Assembly (NCBI RefSeq): GCF_001475935.1
Contig: NZ_LDQA01000025.1
Coordinates: forward strand, 1-64,000
Reading direction: 5' to 3'
Length of the DNA stretch: 64,000 nt
Source of the DNA: Aureimonas ureilytica
GTDB taxonomy: Bacteria; Pseudomonadota; Alphaproteobacteria; Rhizobiales; Rhizobiaceae
The position numbers were made by a program, and so were the translations under genes. Within the stretch, counting starts at the first letter, position 1. Each line of letters opens with the position of its first letter. This document shows positions 20,242 to 28,833 of the stretch, one piece after another. The notes beneath the pieces are model-generated. The model did no database searches and was not told where the DNA came from. It was given only the letters and a program-made list of their open reading frames with translations.

Positions 20242-20571
20242 TCAATCCATATGAAACATGGGAACGAGCGGCACGGCCACGGGCTCATTTCCGGAATGGG
20301 TGTCCATGATATCGGCCATCGCGGCCCACCAGCGCTGCATCACGGGATGGTCCGGCAAGGCCGCCATGCCGTGATCGCGCGGGCGCTTCAGGACGCCGAA
20401 GAGGCAGTTCGTCTCGGGATCGAGAAAGATCGAATAGTCGCTGACGCCGGCCTCGCGCAGCAGGACGACGAGTTCGGCCGGAATGGCATCGTGGCGCGCT
20501 TTGTACGCTTCCTCCCGATGAGGGTGAAGCCGCATACGGAAGGCGTAGGTTTCCACGCTGTCGGCGCTCAT
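20242..20571 (-). CDS. rhaU: L-rhamnose mutarotase
   Basis: A 109-residue protein of the YiiL/RhaU/RhaM family, whose normal length is about 105. It interconverts the alpha and beta anomers of L-rhamnose so the isomerase can use the sugar. Family features are [35 protein letters not shown] and a Trp-rich [14 protein letters not shown]. The catalytic histidine is probably in the RLHP segment. Its ATG overlaps the rhaR stop (ATGA). Confidence 0.92.
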   Translation of the reverse strand: MSADSVETYAFRMRLHPHREEAYKARHDAIPAELVVLLREAGVSDYSIFLDPETNCLFGVLKRPRDHGMAALPDHPVMQRWWAAMADIMDTHSGNEPVAVPLVPMFHMD

Positions 20572-21374
20572 GACTCGCTCCTCGGTGGCTCGCCCTTGGG
20601 CTCCAGCACCGCCACGATCAGGCGAAGCCCCGCGCTTTCGATCATGGCGGCGGAGCGGTCGTCGATCCGCTCGTCGGTGATGAGGATGTCGGCCCGCTCC
20701 AGCGGCGCGATGATGAAGCTGGACCGATCGGCGAATTTGCTGGCATCGGCCAGGATCACCAGCTCATCGGCCTGCCGCATGAGGCGCTGTTCGGACTGGA
20801 TAATGAGCGGGTCCGATTCTGCGAAGCCCAGCGGCGAAATGCCCTGCGCGCCCATGAACATGCGCCTTGCGCGGAAATGCGCGATCCCGTCCGCGTCGAA
20901 CGGCGAGAGGATCAGGCCCTGCTCGCGATAGACCGCGCCCGCCGGCAGCAGGACGCCGCATTGCGAATGCTGAAGGAGATGCTCGGCGATCGGAAAGGAA
21001 TTGGTCAGCACCTGCAGACGGAGCCCCGTGAGGTAATGCACCATGCCGAACGTGGTCGAGCCGCCATTGATGATGATGGCGCTGTCATCCTCGCATAGGC
21101 GCGCGGCCTCGCGGGCGATGGCGAGCTTCTGCGACGCGTTGCGGGTCTGGAGCGTGCCGAAGCTTTCGCCGGAGACGGCGCGAGGCAAAGCCTGTTTCAG
21201 GGCCTCCGCGCCACCCCGCACGCGCCTGAGCTTCTTCTGCGAATCGAGCAGCGCGATGTCACGGCGGACCGTCGCCTCCGAAGCGCCCGTCAGCGCTGCG
21301 AAGTCCTGAACGGTCGCCACCGAGCGCCCTTCGATAGCGCTCAGGATCATGCGATGACGCTCCCGCTCGTGCAT
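20568..21374 (-). CDS. rhaR: DeoR-family regulator of rhamnose genes
   Basis: A 268-residue repressor-type regulator. The DeoR winged helix is at residues 1-60, with [22 protein letters not shown]. The DeoRC effector domain follows, with [14 protein letters not shown] and the C-terminal [11 protein letters not shown], and should bind a phosphorylated sugar. It heads the rhaR-rhaU-rhaK-araC operon and faces rhaD across 190 bp that contain repeated TGATCGA-type sequences. Ribosome site GGGAGGACTGGGA. Confidence 0.88.
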   Translation of the reverse strand: MHERERHRMILSAIEGRSVATVQDFAALTGASEATVRRDIALLDSQKKLRRVRGGAEALKQALPRAVSGESFGTLQTRNASQKLAIAREAARLCEDDSAIIINGGSTTFGMVHYLTGLRLQVLTNSFPIAEHLLQHSQCGVLLPAGAVYREQGLILSPFDADGIAHFRARRMFMGAQGISPLGFAESDPLIIQSEQRLMRQADELVILADASKFADRSSFIIAPLERADILITDERIDDRSAAMIESAGLRLIVAVLEPKGEPPRSES

Positions 21375-21428
21375 TCCCAGTCCTCCCGAACCCGAAGTTC
21401 CGCTCTTATCGGCCCTCTGTCAATCATC

Positions 21429-21478
21429 TTCGATCAGGAATAATCATTGTGCAGCGCAACATGATCGAACTTGATCGA
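21429..21478. promoter_or_regulatory. Candidate RhaR operator repeats between rhaR and rhaD
   Basis: TTCGATCA at 21429-21436 is mirrored by TGATCGAA at 21462-21469, and a third related copy, TTGATCGATC, follows at once. DeoR-family regulators often bind such repeated short motifs. The repeats are seen directly; the link to RhaR is inferred from position. Confidence 0.45.
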
Positions 21479-21564
21479 TCCTGTTGACAGATGGGGATTG
21501 CGAGCGGATGGTTCGCGTCGTCGCGAGAGGCTTTCGCGGCTGCCGAAGGAGGAGGCTTCTGCCC

Positions 21565-23646
21565 ATGACCACCAAGCTTTTGGACAATCGCTGGGACGAC
21601 GCCAAGGCGGCGGGCATGAGCGAGTCGGAGCGGCTGCTCTATCGCTCGAACCTTCTCGGCTCGGACAAGCGCATCACCAATTACGGCGGTGGCAACACCT
21701 CGGCCAAGGTCGAAGAACGCGATCCGCTCACCGGTGAGACCGTCACCGTCCTCTGGGTCAAGGGTTCGGGCGGCGATGTCGGCACGATGAAGCTGGACGG
21801 CTTCGCGACGCTCTACCAGTCCAAGCTCGAGCAGCTGCGCGGCATCTATCGCGGGCCGGAGCATGAGGACGAGATGGTGGGCCTGCTCAGTCACTGCACC
21901 TTCAATCTCAACCCGCGCGCATCCTCCATCGACACGCCGCTGCACGCCTATCTCCCGTACACCCATGTCGATCACATGCATCCCGATGCGGTGATCGCCA
22001 TCGCGGCGACCGGGCGCTCGCGCGAGCTGACGCGCGACATCTATGGCGAGGAGCTCGGTTGGCTGCCCTGGCGTCGTCCGGGCTTCCAGCTCGGGCTCGA
22101 CCTCTCGCGCTTTGCGGCCGAAAACCCACAGGCCAGGGGCGTCGTCCTGGAAAGCCATGGGCTGTTCACCTGGGGCGAGACCGCGAAGGATTGCTACGAG
22201 ACGACGCTTCGCATCATCAATCGCGCCATCGAGTGGTTCGATGGACAGCTGGCCGGCAAGCCGGCCTTTGGTGGTGAGAAATCGCCGGCGCGTGATGTGG
22301 CCGAGCGCAGGCGGGTCGCGGCGCGGCTCATGCCGGAAATCCGCGCGCGGATCGGCGTCGAAGAGCGCAAGATCGGCCATTTCGACGATTCGCCGGCCGT
22401 TCTCGAATTCGTCGGCTCGAACCGGCTGGACGAGCTGGCCGCGCTCGGCACATCCTGCCCCGACCATTTCCTGCGCACCAAGATCCGCCCGCTCGTCCTG
22501 CCGTACAACGGCGATCTGGATGTTCTGGTCGGCGGTCTGGATGCGGCCGTAGAAGCCTATCGCGAGGGCTATCGCGCCTATTACGAGCGCTGCCGCCACG
22601 ACAACAGCCCGGCGATCCGCGACCCGAACGCGGTGATCTATCTCGTTCCGGGCGTCGGCATGTTGTCGTTCGCCAAGGACAAGGCGACGGCGCGCATCGC
22701 CTCGGAGTTCTACGTCAATGCCATCAACGTCATGCGCGGGGCATCCGGCGTCGACACCTATCAGGGCCTGCCCGAGCAGGAAGCCTTCGACATCGAGTAT
22801 TGGCTTCTGGAAGAGGCCAAGCTGCAGCGTATGCCCAAGCCCAAATCGCTGGCCGGGCGCATCGCCTTCGTGACGGGTGGGGCCGGCGGCATCGGCCGTG
22901 CGACGGCCGAGCGGCTGATGAGCGAGGGCGCCTGCGTGGTGCTGGCCGATATCGATGCCGGCGCGCTGGACGCGGCAAGGGCCGACTTCGCCAAGCGCTT
23001 CGGTGCCGATCAGGTGCGCGGCGTCATCGCCAATGTCACCGACGAGGCGGCGGTCGCACAGGCTTTCGAGGATGCCGTGACGGAATTTGGTGGCCTCGAC
23101 ATTCTCGTGTCCAACGCCGGTATCGCCTCGGCCTCGCCGATCGAGGAGACGACGCTGGAGGTCTGGAACCGCAATATCGACATTCTCGCGACCGGCTATT
23201 TCCTCGTCTCGCGCGAGGCCTTCCGACTGTTCCGCCGGCAGAAGCTTGGCGGCTCCATCGTCTTCATCGCCTCGAAGAACGGTCTGGCGGCGTCCGCCGG
23301 CGCGTCCGCCTATTGCACGGCTAAAGCTGCGGAAATCCATTTGGCGCGCTGTCTCGCGTTGGAGGGCGCGGAGGCCGGCATCCGCGTGAACACCGTGAAC
23401 CCCGACGCCGTGCTGCGCGGCTCCAAGATCTGGAGCGGCGAGTGGCGCGAGCAGCGCGCGGCGTCTTCCAAGATCGGCGAGGAACAGCTGGAGGAGCACT
23501 ATCGTCAGCGCTCGCTCCTGAAGCGTTCGGTCTTCCCGGAGGACATCGCGGAAGCGGTCTATTTCCTCGCGAGCGACCTGTCGGCCAAGTCCACCGGCAA
23601 TATCATGAATGTGGACGCGGGCAACCAGATCTCGTTCACGCGCTGA
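21565..23646 (+). CDS. rhaD: Bifunctional rhamnulose-1-phosphate aldolase / short-chain dehydrogenase
   Basis: A 693-residue fusion known in rhizobia and bacilli. Residues 1 to about 420 form a class II aldolase domain with zinc-histidine stretch YTHVDHMHPD. It should split L-rhamnulose 1-phosphate to dihydroxyacetone phosphate and L-lactaldehyde. Residues about 428-693 form an SDR domain (FVTGGAGGIGRATAE, LDILVSNAGI, then AYCTAKAAE for the catalytic Tyr and Lys), which should oxidise the lactaldehyde. The ATG at 21565 follows GAAGGAGGAGG. It is divergent from rhaR and followed by rhaI after 77 bp. Confidence 0.93.
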   Translation: MTTKLLDNRWDDAKAAGMSESERLLYRSNLLGSDKRITNYGGGNTSAKVEERDPLTGETVTVLWVKGSGGDVGTMKLDGFATLYQSKLEQLRGIYRGPEHEDEMVGLLSHCTFNLNPRASSIDTPLHAYLPYTHVDHMHPDAVIAIAATGRSRELTRDIYGEELGWLPWRRPGFQLGLDLSRFAAENPQARGVVLESHGLFTWGETAKDCYETTLRIINRAIEWFDGQLAGKPAFGGEKSPARDVAERRRVAARLMPEIRARIGVEERKIGHFDDSPAVLEFVGSNRLDELAALGTSCPDHFLRTKIRPLVLPYNGDLDVLVGGLDAAVEAYREGYRAYYERCRHDNSPAIRDPNAVIYLVPGVGMLSFAKDKATARIASEFYVNAINVMRGASGVDTYQGLPEQEAFDIEYWLLEEAKLQRMPKPKSLAGRIAFVTGGAGGIGRATAERLMSEGACVVLADIDAGALDAARADFAKRFGADQVRGVIANVTDEAAVAQAFEDAVTEFGGLDILVSNAGIASASPIEETTLEVWNRNIDILATGYFLVSREAFRLFRRQKLGGSIVFIASKNGLAASAGASAYCTAKAAEIHLARCLALEGAEAGIRVNTVNPDAVLRGSKIWSGEWREQRAASSKIGEEQLEEHYRQRSLLKRSVFPEDIAEAVYFLASDLSAKSTGNIMNVDAGNQISFTR

Positions 23647-23669
23647 TCGGCACCGAAACCAGAGACCAC

Positions 23670-23694
23670 GCCCGGCCGGGAGACGAGGCCGGGC
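23670..23694 (+). terminator. Hairpin between rhaD and rhaI
   Basis: GCCCGGCC and GGCCGGGC form a perfect 8-bp stem with a nine-base loop, between the rhaD stop and the rhaI ribosome site. Only TTT follows. It more likely lowers rhaI expression or stabilises mRNA than ends transcription fully. Confidence 0.4.
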
Positions 23695-23723
23695 AGTTTC
23701 ACCAAGGCAGGGGAGGACGGCGC

Positions 23724-25019
23724 ATGGCCGCACGGATCGATCGAGACGTTATCGACAAGAGCAACGAGCAGTTCCAAGAGGCACTGGAGGCCGACTACGC
23801 CGCGCTCGGTGCGCGACTGGACCGACGCGGCATTGCGATCGACGACATCAAGCGGAAGGTCGCGGGCTTCACGGTCGCCGTTCCCTCCTGGGGCGTCGGG
23901 ACCGGCGGCACGCGCTTTGCTCGTTTTCCGGGCGGCGGCGAGCCGCGCGGCATCTTCGAGAAGCTGAACGACTGTGCCGTGATCAACGACCTCGGCCGCG
24001 CCACCCCCGCCGTCTCGCTGCATATCCCCTGGGACAAGGCCGACCCCGCCGACCTGCGCGCCAAGGCCGAGGAACTGGGGCTCGGCTTCGATGCGATGAA
24101 CTCCAATACGTTTCAGGATCACCCGGACGATCCCAGCCAGCCACTGTCCTATAAGTATGGCTCACTATCGCATACGGACGCAGCGGTACGGCAGCAAGCC
24201 GTGGAGCACAATCTCGAAACCGTATCGATCGGCGAAGCGATCGGCTCCAAGGCGCTGACCGTCTGGATTGGTGACGGGTCGAACTTCCCCGGGCAGAGCG
24301 ATCTCGGCCGCGCCTTCGAGCGTTATCTGGGTGCGATGAAGGAGATCACGAAGGGTCTGCCCGCCGACTGGCGCATCTTCTCAGAGCATAAGATGTACGA
24401 GCCGGCGTTCTATTCGACGGTGGTGCAAGACTGGGGCACGAGCTACCTGACGGCGGTGGAACTGGGCGAGAAAGCCTTCTGCCTCGTGGATCTCGGACAC
24501 CACGCACCGAATGTGAATATGGAGCAGATCGTTTCTCGGCTCATTCACTCGCGCAAGCTCGGCGGCTTCCACTTCAACGATTCCAAATATGGCGACGACG
24601 ATCTCGACGCCGGCTCGATCGATCCGTTCCGTCTCTTCCTCGTCTTCAATGAGTTGGTGGAAGCCGGCGCACGGTTGGACGCGCTGGGGCCGTCCTACAT
24701 GATCGACCAGTCGCACAACGTCACCGACCCGATCGAAAGCCTGATCCGCACGGCCGGCGAAATCCGCCGCGCCTATGCGCAGGCGCTGCTGGTGGATCGC
24801 GCGGCCCTGCGCGGCTTTCAGGACGAGAACGACGCGCTCATGGCCTCCGAAACGCTGAAAGCCGGCTTCCGCTTCGATGTGGAGCCGATCCTCGCCAAGG
24901 CGCGGCTGGAGGCAGGCGGCGCCATCGATCCGATCGCCGCGTACCGCACGAGCGGCTATCGGCAGCGTGTGTCGCAGGAACGCCCGGCTTCGCGCGGCTC
25001 TGGCGGCGGCATCGTCTGA
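23724..25019 (+). CDS. rhaI: L-rhamnose isomerase
   Basis: A 431-residue TIM-barrel isomerase of the rhizobial/Pseudomonas type that turns L-rhamnose into L-rhamnulose. Metal and substrate residues lie in ALTVWIGDGSNFPGQ, FSEHKMYEPAFYST, CLVDLGHHAPN and GGFHFNDSKYGDDDLDAG, in the normal family order. The ATG at 23724 follows GGGGAGGACGG. A SIS-domain gene starts 10 bp after its stop, so the two are likely co-translated. Confidence 0.92.
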   Translation: MAARIDRDVIDKSNEQFQEALEADYAALGARLDRRGIAIDDIKRKVAGFTVAVPSWGVGTGGTRFARFPGGGEPRGIFEKLNDCAVINDLGRATPAVSLHIPWDKADPADLRAKAEELGLGFDAMNSNTFQDHPDDPSQPLSYKYGSLSHTDAAVRQQAVEHNLETVSIGEAIGSKALTVWIGDGSNFPGQSDLGRAFERYLGAMKEITKGLPADWRIFSEHKMYEPAFYSTVVQDWGTSYLTAVELGEKAFCLVDLGHHAPNVNMEQIVSRLIHSRKLGGFHFNDSKYGDDDLDAGSIDPFRLFLVFNELVEAGARLDALGPSYMIDQSHNVTDPIESLIRTAGEIRRAYAQALLVDRAALRGFQDENDALMASETLKAGFRFDVEPILAKARLEAGGAIDPIAAYRTSGYRQRVSQERPASRGSGGGIV

Positions 25020-25029
25020 GGGGATAGAC

Positions 25030-25584
25030 ATGAGCGATTTGTATCGGTCTGCGATCGATGAGCTTGCCGGCGCCGTGTCCGGCATCGATGACGCGCAAGT
25101 GGACGAAGCCTGCCGGCTCGTCGCGAATGCGCGTCATATCTGCACCTATGCGGGCGGGCGCGAAGGGCTTCAGCTCAAGGGCTTCGCCATGCGCCTGTTC
25201 CACCTCGGCCGGTCGGTCTCGGTCGTGGGCGACATGACGGTACCGGCTCTGGGCGAGGGGGATGTATTCCTCGTTGTGTGTGGGCCCGGCGAAATCTCGA
25301 CGTCTCTGGCGCTGATCGGCGTCGCGAAGGCGGCCGGCGCGAAGGTCGTGGTCGTCACCGCGCAGCCCTCCGGCCGCGTGCCCGCTTTGGCCGATCATGT
25401 GTTAACCATACCGGCCCAAACCATGGCGGACGATCAGGGCGCCAATGCTTCCTCGGTTCTGCCCATGGGCTCGCTTTTCGAGGGCGCGCTCTTCGTTCTG
25501 TTCGAAGTGATGGTGCTGAAGCTGAAGACCTTGCTGGGGGAGTCCAGCGAGACGATGCGCGCCCGGCACACAAATATGGAGTAG
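25030..25584 (+). CDS. SIS-domain sugar-phosphate isomerase-like protein
   Basis: A 184-residue single-SIS-domain protein of the 6-phospho-3-hexuloisomerase/KpsF-like fold. The N-terminal helix is followed by ICTYAGGREGLQLKGFAMRLFHLG, VVGDMTVPALGEGDVF, CGPGEISTSL and VVVVTAQPSGRVPALADHV. These are the usual sugar-phosphate contact loops. A length near 185 and the PMGSLFEGALFVLFE tail fit the hexuloisomerase subgroup. It is tightly linked to rhaI, yet no such step exists in the standard rhamnose pathway. It might act on a different sugar phosphate or bind an effector. The function is unknown. Confidence 0.75.
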   Translation: MSDLYRSAIDELAGAVSGIDDAQVDEACRLVANARHICTYAGGREGLQLKGFAMRLFHLGRSVSVVGDMTVPALGEGDVFLVVCGPGEISTSLALIGVAKAAGAKVVVVTAQPSGRVPALADHVLTIPAQTMADDQGANASSVLPMGSLFEGALFVLFEVMVLKLKTLLGESSETMRARHTNME

Positions 25585-25663
25585 CTCCGCCAAGACCCGA
25601 TGGGGAACCGGCCCAAAGCCTTCCAGTTGTCGCCTTTAGGTTCAAGCGAGCTGGGAGGTCATC

Positions 25664-25987
25664 ATGCCCCAAGGCGACAAGTCGAAATACACAGACAAGC
25701 AGAAGCGAAAGGCCGAGCATATCGCGGATGGCTATGAAGAGCGCGGCGTACCCGAGGCGGAAGCGGAGCGCCGGGCTTGGGCCACCGTGAACAAAGACAG
25801 CGGCGGAGGCAACAAGAGCGGATCGGGGCGCGGCCATCCCGATACGCACGCGTCGTCGCACAAGGGTGGCGAGAAGGGCGGTAAAGCGAGCGCATCACGG
25901 AGCGCCGCCGAGCGTTCGGCCTCAGCCAAGAAGGCGGCGGAAACGCGCAAACGGAATGCAGAGAAGACCGCTCACGCTCATCACTGA
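25664..25987 (+). CDS. Small charged protein, usually annotated 'plasmid stabilization protein'
   Basis: A 107-residue hydrophilic protein, very rich in Lys, Glu, Gly, Ser and Ala. The conserved N-terminus (GDKSKYTDKQKRKAEHIADGYEERG, then AERRAWATVNK) matches a family widely annotated as plasmid stabilization or stress protein in proteobacteria, without known biochemistry. The middle has HKGGEKGGK, reminiscent of KGG stress-protein repeats, and the tail is a lysine-rich, probably disordered helix. A good ribosome site (GGGAGG) precedes the ATG. Nothing around it points to a plasmid function. Confidence 0.7.
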   Translation: MPQGDKSKYTDKQKRKAEHIADGYEERGVPEAEAERRAWATVNKDSGGGNKSGSGRGHPDTHASSHKGGEKGGKASASRSAAERSASAKKAAETRKRNAEKTAHAHH

Positions 25988-26008
25988 TGCGGTGCGGCCG
26001 GCAAAAAA

Positions 26009-26032
26009 AAGGGCGGCTGTGAGGCCGCCCTT
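26009..26032. terminator. Terminator between convergent small genes
   Basis: GGGCGGC and GCCGCCC form a tight stem with a run of eight A residues on the left and TT on the right. On the minus strand this gives a stem followed by a long U run, an excellent terminator for the secreted-protein gene. On the plus strand it is weaker. Confidence 0.75.
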
Positions 26033-26054
26033 CTCGTTTGGTGACTATCCGAAC

Positions 26055-26405
26055 TTACTTCGCGGGAACCGTAGAGTTCTCACCCGCGCTCGTGCCTGGG
26101 ACGGGGTTGTTGGTCTCGGTCGGAACCGAAGTTGCGTCGCCAGACGTCATGGGCTTACGCACGGGCTGCGTGCTGTCGATGCCGCTCGTATTGCCGGGAA
26201 CAGGAACAGAGGTCGCGGCCGCGGATGTGTCGGCCTTGGGAGCGTCCTGATTGGTGGTAACGGTGCTGGCAGCGCCAGCCGGGACCGCCGAATTCTCGCC
26301 CGCGCTGGTGCCGGGAACTGGATTGGTCGTTTCCGAAGACTGCGCGAAGGCCGCGCCACTCAGGAGCATCGTCGCAGAAACGGCAACCAAAAGTGTCTTC
26401 TTCAT
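26055..26405 (-). CDS. Small secreted Ser/Thr/Pro-rich repeat protein
   Basis: A 116-residue protein from the ATG at 26405 (GGAG nine bases upstream). It has a standard signal peptide (KKTLLVAVSATMLLSGAAFAQ, cut near AFA/Q). The mature protein is low complexity, almost without aromatics or cysteine, and contains two copies of NPVPGTSAGENS (residues 28-42 and 100-114) plus a shorter VPVPGNTSG variant in between. No enzyme domain is visible. It is likely an exported, disordered protein; no function can be given. Confidence 0.65.
   Translation of the reverse strand: MKKTLLVAVSATMLLSGAAFAQSSETTNPVPGTSAGENSAVPAGAASTVTTNQDAPKADTSAAATSVPVPGNTSGIDSTQPVRKPMTSGDATSVPTETNNPVPGTSAGENSTVPAK
26064..26108 (-). 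repeat. Protein repeat copy 2 (NPVPGTSAGENS)
   Basis: This encodes the C-terminal copy of the repeat in the small secreted protein. It matches the copy at 26280-26324 at the protein level, and the DNA is also similar, with synonymous changes. Confidence 0.7.
26280..26324 (-). repeat. Protein repeat copy 1 (NPVPGTSAGENS)
   Basis: This encodes the N-terminal copy of the repeat, directly after the signal peptide region of the small secreted protein. Confidence 0.7.
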
Positions 26406-26554
26406 GCCGATCGACTCCATGTGATCTTGCTGATCCGAGCGTTTTGCTCTCGATCCATCAACGGATACTGAAGTGAAAGGTTCCCGATGGACAGGAGATT
26501 TGCGTGGGCTGAAGCAAGGCGCTCGCTCCCGAAATCACCCGTGAAGCTCTGCGT

Positions 26555-26953
26555 TCACGCGTTGTTGGCGGCTGATGGCGATCGATCCGACATCGCGCAT
26601 TCCAGCGTTTTAAGGAGGATGCGCCCGTCGCACGGCTTGTTGCAAACCGCGACCCCTGGATAGCGCTTGGCGAGAACACTCTGCTCCCCCTGGCCCGTAT
26701 GGAACACGAAGGGAACATCGTTGGCGGCCAGATAATCGGCAAGCGGATAGGAGGTTTCGCCGTGAAGATTGAGATCGAGCACCACGGCATCGAAACGGCC
26801 GGACTGCGCCACACCCGTCGCTTGGCCCAGCGTGCTGGCGCAGGTGACCTCCGCCCCGGAGTCGGCGAGTTCACATTCCAGATCTAGCGCGACCAGGAAC
26901 TCGTCCTCAACGACGAGAACACGCTTTCCGCGCAGACCATCTGCTTGCCGCAT
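26555..26953 (-). CDS. Single-domain response regulator receiver
   Basis: About 132 residues from the ATG at 26953 (a TTG 66 bases upstream is possible). It is a lone receiver domain with VLVVEDEFLVALDLE containing the acidic pair, the phospho-acceptor Asp in AVVLDLNLHGE, the switch Thr in VFHTGQGE, and Lys in VCNKPCDG. There is no output domain, so it should pass a phosphoryl signal by protein contact, as such short receivers do in alphaproteobacteria. No histidine kinase gene is adjacent. The end of the protein is short and polar. Confidence 0.85.
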   Translation of the reverse strand: MRQADGLRGKRVLVVEDEFLVALDLECELADSGAEVTCASTLGQATGVAQSGRFDAVVLDLNLHGETSYPLADYLAANDVPFVFHTGQGEQSVLAKRYPGVAVCNKPCDGRILLKTLECAMSDRSPSAANNA

Positions 26954-27185
26954 CTTGCTCAAGTCCCTGTTGAAGTCCGCCCGTGCCACGAGGGCAGTTT
27001 CCGAACGCGCGATGGTCAAACCGGCTCAATGCACCCTGTCATGCCTTTGTCGTCAGGGCCTCGGGTCATTCTCACCTTCCACCGCGCGGCGCTGTAACCC
27101 GCCATTGATGTAAATGTAGAAGGATTCCCGACAAGGAAAGTTGTGAAATTGTCACGCTGCGACGTCGGAGCAGTCTCGCGACAGT

Positions 27186-28583
27186 TTAGCCGGTAGCGCC
27201 CTGCCGCCATTTCCGCTCCAGGCCAACGAAGCGGGCGCTCATCAGAATGGCAGCGACGAGGAGCCCTCCTGCCAGTCCCCACCAGACGCCAACCCCTTTC
27301 CAGCCGGCGACGAAGGCCAGTCCGTAGGCGACCGGCATCCCCACCAGCCAATAGCTGGCGACGGCGATGAACATGGGAATGCGCGTGTCCTTCATGCCGC
27401 GCAGAATGCCGCTTGCCGTCACCTGAAGAGAGTCCACGATCTGGAACGCGGCGGCCACGGCCAGAAGCGGGATGGCGGCTTGAAGCACCGCCTGCGCGTT
27501 GGGCTGGCGCATTTCGAGATAAAGCCCGATCAGGAGTCCCGGCGCGACCCAGAACAGCATGGCGGCGGTGCAGGAGATCACGCCGGCCACGATCAGCGAT
27601 ATGCGTGCCGCGCGCTCCAGATTGGCCGCGTCATGCCGACCGAAAGCCGTTCCGACCCGCACGGTGGCCGCGCTCGCAAGACCCAGCGGGATCATGAAGG
27701 AAATCGAGGCCAGCTGAAGCGCGATCCCGTGAGCCGCGAGTTCCAGCGTGCCGATCCAGCCCATCATCACGGACGCCGCTGTGAAGAGGCCGACTTCGGC
27801 GAGGATCGTCGCGCCGATCGGCCATCCCAGCCGCAGCACCTCCTGGAAGGCGGGCCAGTCCGGCGCGTAGAAGCGCCGCCAGATATCGAAGACCTCAAGC
27901 CCTCGCGCTCGGCTCGTATAGGCGAGGAGCAGCAGAAAGGTCGCGATCGATGTTCCAACGGAAGCGATCCCCGAGCCCGTGAGGCCGAGCGCCGGTGCGC
28001 CGAAATGGCCGAACACGAGGATATAGTTGAACAGCGCGTTGAGACCTGCACCCAGCAGCGTGATCCCGAGCACGACATTCGGGCGCTCCAGCGCGCTGAG
28101 ATAGGAGCGCAGCACGAAGGTCGCGAGATAGGGCGCCATGGACCATTGCAGGACGCGGACATAGTCCCCAGCCTCGGCCGCAATCGCCGGTTCCTGACCG
28201 AGATGCACCAGAATGGTTTCGGTGAACCAAAGCGGAACCATCACCAGAAGGCTGTAGAGGATGACGACCCAAAGCCCCATCCGCACCGAACGGCGCACGC
28301 CGCGCACGTCGCCATTGCCATGCGCGGCCGCCGCCACGGGCATGACCGCATAGGCGAAGCCCGAGCCGAACATCCAGAACACGTAGAAGGTCTGTGTGGC
28401 GAGAACCGCCGCCGCGAGCTGGGCCGCGCCGAGTTGACCTATCATCACCGTGTTGGTGACGTTGATCGAAATCTGCGCGAGCTGCGCGCCCACGAGCGGC
28501 AGGCCGAGCGCAAACGTCGCCTTCAGATGCCCCCGCCACGGCAGGAGCTCCGGCTGGGGGGAAGAAGCTGTCGGCATGGTCAT
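27186..28583 (-). CDS. MATE-family multidrug efflux transporter
   Basis: A 465-residue inner-membrane protein with about twelve hydrophobic segments in two homologous halves, the NorM-like MATE layout. Family stretches are LGLPLVGAQLAQISINVTNTVMIGQLG in helix 1-2 and, in the second half, LGWPIGATILAEVGLFTAASVMMGWIG, which repeats the same pattern. It should export cationic drugs or metabolites using a Na+ or H+ gradient. It is alone on its strand and divergent from gguC. The ribosome site is weak, so the start (28583 or 28577) is uncertain by two codons. Confidence 0.9.
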   Translation of the reverse strand: MTMPTASSPQPELLPWRGHLKATFALGLPLVGAQLAQISINVTNTVMIGQLGAAQLAAAVLATQTFYVFWMFGSGFAYAVMPVAAAAHGNGDVRGVRRSVRMGLWVVILYSLLVMVPLWFTETILVHLGQEPAIAAEAGDYVRVLQWSMAPYLATFVLRSYLSALERPNVVLGITLLGAGLNALFNYILVFGHFGAPALGLTGSGIASVGTSIATFLLLLAYTSRARGLEVFDIWRRFYAPDWPAFQEVLRLGWPIGATILAEVGLFTAASVMMGWIGTLELAAHGIALQLASISFMIPLGLASAATVRVGTAFGRHDAANLERAARISLIVAGVISCTAAMLFWVAPGLLIGLYLEMRQPNAQAVLQAAIPLLAVAAAFQIVDSLQVTASGILRGMKDTRIPMFIAVASYWLVGMPVAYGLAFVAGWKGVGVWWGLAGGLLVAAILMSARFVGLERKWRQGATG

Positions 28584-28728
28584 GTCGGCCCGTCGGCATC
28601 GCAGAGGAAGGCCATTCGGGGTAGAACGCGGTCAAGGGCATGTCCAGTCGCATCGAGAGAACGCACGGTTCTTTCGCGGCGCAGCATCGAATTATCGGTG
28701 TGTCCCGGAGCGGGCGCCTGCCTGCCGA

Positions 28729-28757
28729 TTGACAAGACTGGAGCCCTTCGAAATAAC
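28729..28757 (+). promoter_or_regulatory. Candidate sigma-70 promoter for the gguC operon
   Basis: A perfect TTGACA is followed after 17 bases by AATAAC, which matches four of six -10 positions. It lies about 75 bases upstream of the gguC ATG in the 250-bp MATE/gguC divergent region. Only the -35 box is strong. Confidence 0.45.
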
Positions 28758-28833
28758 GCAGACAATTGAGCCTTCTTGCGCGGGCGCGAGGATGGCTTGG
28801 AGACGGGCTCCCGACCGATCGGATCGTATTGCG

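Noticed and set aside
21424-23733. A 769-codon open frame antisense to rhaD
   Set aside because: It mirrors rhaD codon bias, has no ribosome site and no recognisable domain.
25664-25987. Plasmid maintenance function for the small KGG-like protein
   Set aside because: The name is inherited from old annotation; there are no partition, replication or toxin genes nearby, so I describe it without that role.
28450-28833. N-terminal extension of GguC reaching into the MATE gene
   Set aside because: The added 128 residues have no similarity to the family, and they overlap the MATE start and a likely promoter; MALRLLQVK at 28834 matches the GguC start.
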